A stretch of 64,000 nucleotides of DNA from SFEL01 sp964392455 (GTDB taxonomy: Bacteria > Bacillota > Clostridia > Christensenellales > CAG-138): NCBI GenBank assembly GCA_964392455.1, contig CAYMPG010000001.1:62001-126000 (forward strand), written 5' to 3'. Shown here piece after piece: positions 61,790 through 64,000 of the stretch (within the stretch, counting starts at the first letter, position 1; every line of letters starts with the position of its first letter). The translations under genes were made by a program, and so were the position numbers. The notes below the pieces were generated by a model. That model did not search any database. It had not been told where the DNA came from and saw only the letters and a list, made by a program, of their open reading frames with translations.

Positions 61790-61826
61790 AAAAAACGGAG
61801 GAAGCAGCTGCTTTCTCCGTTTTTTG
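61790..61826. terminator. Bidirectional terminator between two VanW genes
   Basis: ACGGAGGAAGCAG (61795-61807) pairs with CTGCTTTCTCCGT (61808-61820), one wobble, nearly without a loop, with As on the left and Ts on the right. Confidence 0.9.
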
Positions 61827-61860
61827 TGTTTATGGTGAAGCTGATTATTGATACAAATCA

Positions 61861-63411
61861 TCAGGAGGTGGGCTTGGGCAGGCTGGGATCGCCTGTGCCT
61901 ACGGTTATCTTGCCCTGTACGGCGCGGTAGCTGTCGGTATACAGCAGCTCAGAGCTATCCAGAGTACCATTAATGTACTTATCCCGGAATACCTCGGATT
62001 TGTAGCCCTTGCGTGAGGTGACGGTCTTTTCCTGATAGCCCATGGGCCATTCGGGGTTTTCCACAGTAACGGTCGCATCCGGCTCTATGGTCTCGATGAC
62101 CTCGCCACGGGTCTTGTAGGTAACGCCCTCGGCCAGAGGCTCGCCATAGATGTATATGGTCATTTTATAGTTGCTCTGGTCGCAGTAGGCAAATATATAA
62201 AGGGGTGCGCCGGTATTGTTTATGAAGTTAAGGCTCTTGCCGCTGTCCACAGTGCCGGTAACGGTGGAATCAAGGCCAATGTCAGCATAGCTGGAGGGCC
62301 AGGAGTGATGATACCGCTCGGTTATTTCCACCTCGCTGCCGCAGCAGAGCAGGGCATTGTAAAGGGTGGTGGATACCTGACATATGCCGCCGCCCGCCTG
62401 CATTTCGTAGGTATTGCCGTTTACTATACCGGGGGCAAGGGGCCAGCCGCCGGACTCTGTGCGGGGGCCGATAAAGCCATTAAAGTTGAACTCCTCGCCA
62501 ACCTCTATCTTGCAGCCATTGAGCAGGGTAGCGGCCTTTTGAATATTGCCCACGCGGTTTGCATTGCGGGAGCTGGAGCTGCCGCCGAAATCGGTTTCCC
62601 AGGTGGCACGGAGTTTGGTGTTTTCCTTAAGCCAGTCAAGGGAGTGGCTGGGGTTTTGTATTACCAGCTCAGGCTTTATAAGGGCCTGATAGCTGCCCTC
62701 AGACAGGGCGGTGGTAATGGAATCAAGCAGGGCTTCCTGATCCAGCACATGGCCATCCTCGCCCTCATGGTAATTGAAGGAGGGGGTGGCAGCCCATACG
62801 TTTGCTTCGGCTGAGGGCTCTACGGCGGGAGTGTCCACCGAGGAGGCTATATCTGCTATCTGCTCCTGGAGAACAGAGGCATCGGCAGTGAAGCTTATGG
62901 CAAATTCATGGCCCAGCTCCTTCAGCTCCTTTTTGGCCTTACTGTTTTCTGCGGCGGTGCTGCCCCGGCCATACAGCATGGCTTCTGCCAGCACATACTC
63001 AAGGTCTGTGGAGACCTTCATGTCAGCTCCTGTGAAAAGCCAGAGGCTGGAGCCGTAGGATACGCCTATGTTTACGCTCTTTGCCGTTTCCTCCAGCATG
63101 GGCTGTATGGCGCTGCGGGCCTCATTGAGGGTCATACCGGATACGTTTTTGCCGTTTATCACTATGCCGCTAAGGTAGGTGCCCTCGTCAAGGTAGGAGC
63201 GGAGCTTCTTTTCGCTGGGAATGTGTGTATGGCGGAAGCGCACGAAAAACACCACAGCGAGCGCTGCGATGAGTACTGCTGCAAGTATGAGCAGCTTGCG
63301 GCTGAGTGCCCTGTAGGGGTTCTTTTTTCTTCTGCGGCTGCTGTGCTGCGTGTCTGCCGATGCATCGGCAGACAGAGGACGGCTGCTGCGGCTGCGGGTA
63401 TTGTTGTTCAT
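61861..63411 (-). CDS. VanW family membrane-anchored protein (copy 3)
   Basis: 516 residues. A Ser/Arg-rich cytoplasmic tail, one membrane helix (about 40-60), a YoaR-type region (GIVINGKNVSGMTLNEARSAI) and a VanW domain with KIEVGEEFNFNGFIGPRTESGGW and GGGICQVSTTLYNALL (near residue 350), then YHHSWPSSYADIGLDSTV. The C-terminal part (EPDATVTVENPEWPMGYQEKTVTSRKGYKSEV) is G5-like. Its motifs match copy 2 more than copy 1. Single gene with a near-perfect promoter 36 bp upstream. Confidence 0.9.
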   Translation of the reverse strand: MNNNTRSRSSRPLSADASADTQHSSRRRKKNPYRALSRKLLILAAVLIAALAVVFFVRFRHTHIPSEKKLRSYLDEGTYLSGIVINGKNVSGMTLNEARSAIQPMLEETAKSVNIGVSYGSSLWLFTGADMKVSTDLEYVLAEAMLYGRGSTAAENSKAKKELKELGHEFAISFTADASVLQEQIADIASSVDTPAVEPSAEANVWAATPSFNYHEGEDGHVLDQEALLDSITTALSEGSYQALIKPELVIQNPSHSLDWLKENTKLRATWETDFGGSSSSRNANRVGNIQKAATLLNGCKIEVGEEFNFNGFIGPRTESGGWPLAPGIVNGNTYEMQAGGGICQVSTTLYNALLCCGSEVEITERYHHSWPSSYADIGLDSTVTGTVDSGKSLNFINNTGAPLYIFAYCDQSNYKMTIYIYGEPLAEGVTYKTRGEVIETIEPDATVTVENPEWPMGYQEKTVTSRKGYKSEVFRDKYINGTLDSSELLYTDSYRAVQGKITVGTGDPSLPKPTS

Positions 63412-63446
63412 TTATTATCTCCGTATGTACATAATTCAACCTATAC

Positions 63447-63475
63447 ATTATACTCGAATATCGCCTGGGTATCAA
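63447..63475 (-). promoter_or_regulatory. Strong sigma-A promoter of VanW copy 3
   Basis: Minus strand TTGATA (63475-63470), 17-base spacer, perfect TATAAT (63452-63447). Confidence 0.82.
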
Positions 63476-63611
63476 CTGCTTTAAGGGGGCATAAGGCCGG
63501 AAAAATCTTCCGGGTAAGGCCGGGGTACTCCGGGGCTCATTATATATCGAATGAAAGGGACAGGAGGCACAATTCACAAAAAAGTATAATATTGTTTACA
63601 AAATAGTGCGC

Positions 63612-63640
63612 TTGTGGTAAGCGGGTATGGATAGTATAAT
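63612..63640 (+). promoter_or_regulatory. Promoter of the RNase J gene
   Basis: TTGTGG (63612-63617), 17-base spacer, perfect TATAAT (63635-63640), 81 bp before the TTG start. A second TATAAT occurs at 63585-63590 without a good -35 box. Confidence 0.65.
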
Positions 63641-63721
63641 AATAGATATACTGGCAATGATATGCCTGTACGGCATGGAAGTATATAACAAAAAAACTGT
63701 ACCTAAGAAAGGAAGTATAAA

Positions 63722-64000
63722 TTGGCATCAAAAAAACTTAAGATAATCCCCCTGGGAGGGGTAGGCGAAATAGGCAAGAACATGACCGTAGTGGAATACG
63801 GCAGCGACATAATAATCATAGACTGCGGATTGGCCTTTCCCGATGACGATATGCCGGGAATTGATGTGGTCATTCCGGATATGACATACCTTGAGAAAAA
63901 TGCCCAGAATATACGGGGCATACTCATTACCCACGGCCATGAGGATCATATCGGCGCAGTGCCCTATGCTTTGCAGAAGCTGAAGGTGCCGGTATACGCC
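63722..64000 (+). CDS. rnj: Ribonuclease J, N-terminal part (3' truncated)
   Basis: 93 residues from a TTG start at 63722 (AAAGGAAG about eight bases upstream) run to the window edge. Begins ASKKLKIIPLGGVGEIGKNM and has ITHGHEDHIGAVPY with the metallo-beta-lactamase HxHxDH motif, plus PGIDVVIPDMTYL, all typical of RNase J1/J2. RNase J is a 5'-3' exonuclease and endonuclease in mRNA decay and maturation. The beta-CASP and C-terminal parts are outside the window. Confidence 0.95.
   Translation, partial: MASKKLKIIPLGGVGEIGKNMTVVEYGSDIIIIDCGLAFPDDDMPGIDVVIPDMTYLEKNAQNIRGILITHGHEDHIGAVPYALQKLKVPVYA

Overview
The window looks like a draft chromosome segment of an endospore-forming, probably anaerobic Clostridia-class Firmicute, perhaps a gut lineage. 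The evidence is the spoVAC-spoVAD-spoVAE operon, a SCIFF peptide with its radical SAM maturase, a reverse rubrerythrin, Rex, a 4-hydroxybutyrate dehydrogenase-like enzyme, RNase J and VanW-family proteins. Coding sequence is moderately GC-rich with heavy use of ATA (Ile) and AGG (Arg). Ten Ns split uvrA, so this is a draft or metagenome assembly. No rRNA, tRNA, CRISPR array, transposase or prophage gene was recognised.

Layout. 1-2.5 kb: the tail of a GH94 glycoside phosphorylase-type protein, then a YgiQ-type radical SAM protein. 2.6-5.4 kb: two tiny membrane or exported proteins, and on the minus strand a DUF1538 transporter followed by a tandem PII-like protein. 5.5-7.6 kb: a spoVA operon with a sigma-G-like promoter. 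7.7-17 kb: a signalling block with a REC/HD-GYP/GGDEF response regulator, a lone HPt protein and two large hybrid histidine kinases; the second kinase is preceded by nineteen CAAG repeats that could act as a frame switch. 17-20 kb (minus): the SCIFF precursor, its maturase and an Orn/Lys/Arg-decarboxylase-fold enzyme. 20-24 kb: a VanW protein, an ECF S component with coaX, and small genes. 24-30 kb: uvrB, uvrA, rex and maf. 30.6-35.8 kb: mreB, mreC, mreD and a class B PBP. 35.8-36.06 kb: a 261-bp hairpin-rich element with terminal inverted repeats. 36-39.4 kb: a 4-hydroxybutyrate dehydrogenase-like gene and a divergent KdpE-like/short KdpD-like pair with decamer repeats between them.

39.4-45.6 kb is a complete de novo UMP operon, pyrB-I-C-F-K-D-E. 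It is preceded by a 37-codon leader ORF that runs over a U-tract and an intrinsic terminator, the architecture of the enterobacterial UTP-sensitive pyrBI attenuator. 45.6-46.3 kb holds an HTH regulator plus a membrane protein behind two operators that are exact reverse complements. 46.4-49.4 kb (minus) holds a solute-binding lipoprotein and a membrane-anchored LuxR-type regulator without a permease. 49.8-55.7 kb is a run of eight little-characterised genes (zinc ribbons, DUF4428, TM2, lipoproteins). 55.7-64 kb holds an EamA transporter, reverse rubrerythrin, a TSUP transporter, an orphan DNA methyltransferase, a GntR/FCD regulator, two more VanW proteins and the start of RNase J.

Most of the window is housekeeping (DNA repair, cell shape, pyrimidines, sporulation). 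The points most worth follow-up are the CAAG repeat switch, the pyrL-like attenuator, the PII-PII/DUF1538 pair, the solute-binding protein/LuxR pair and the 49.8-55.7 kb cluster. Promoter, operator and terminator calls were made by eye from sequence patterns, without searches or folding calculations.
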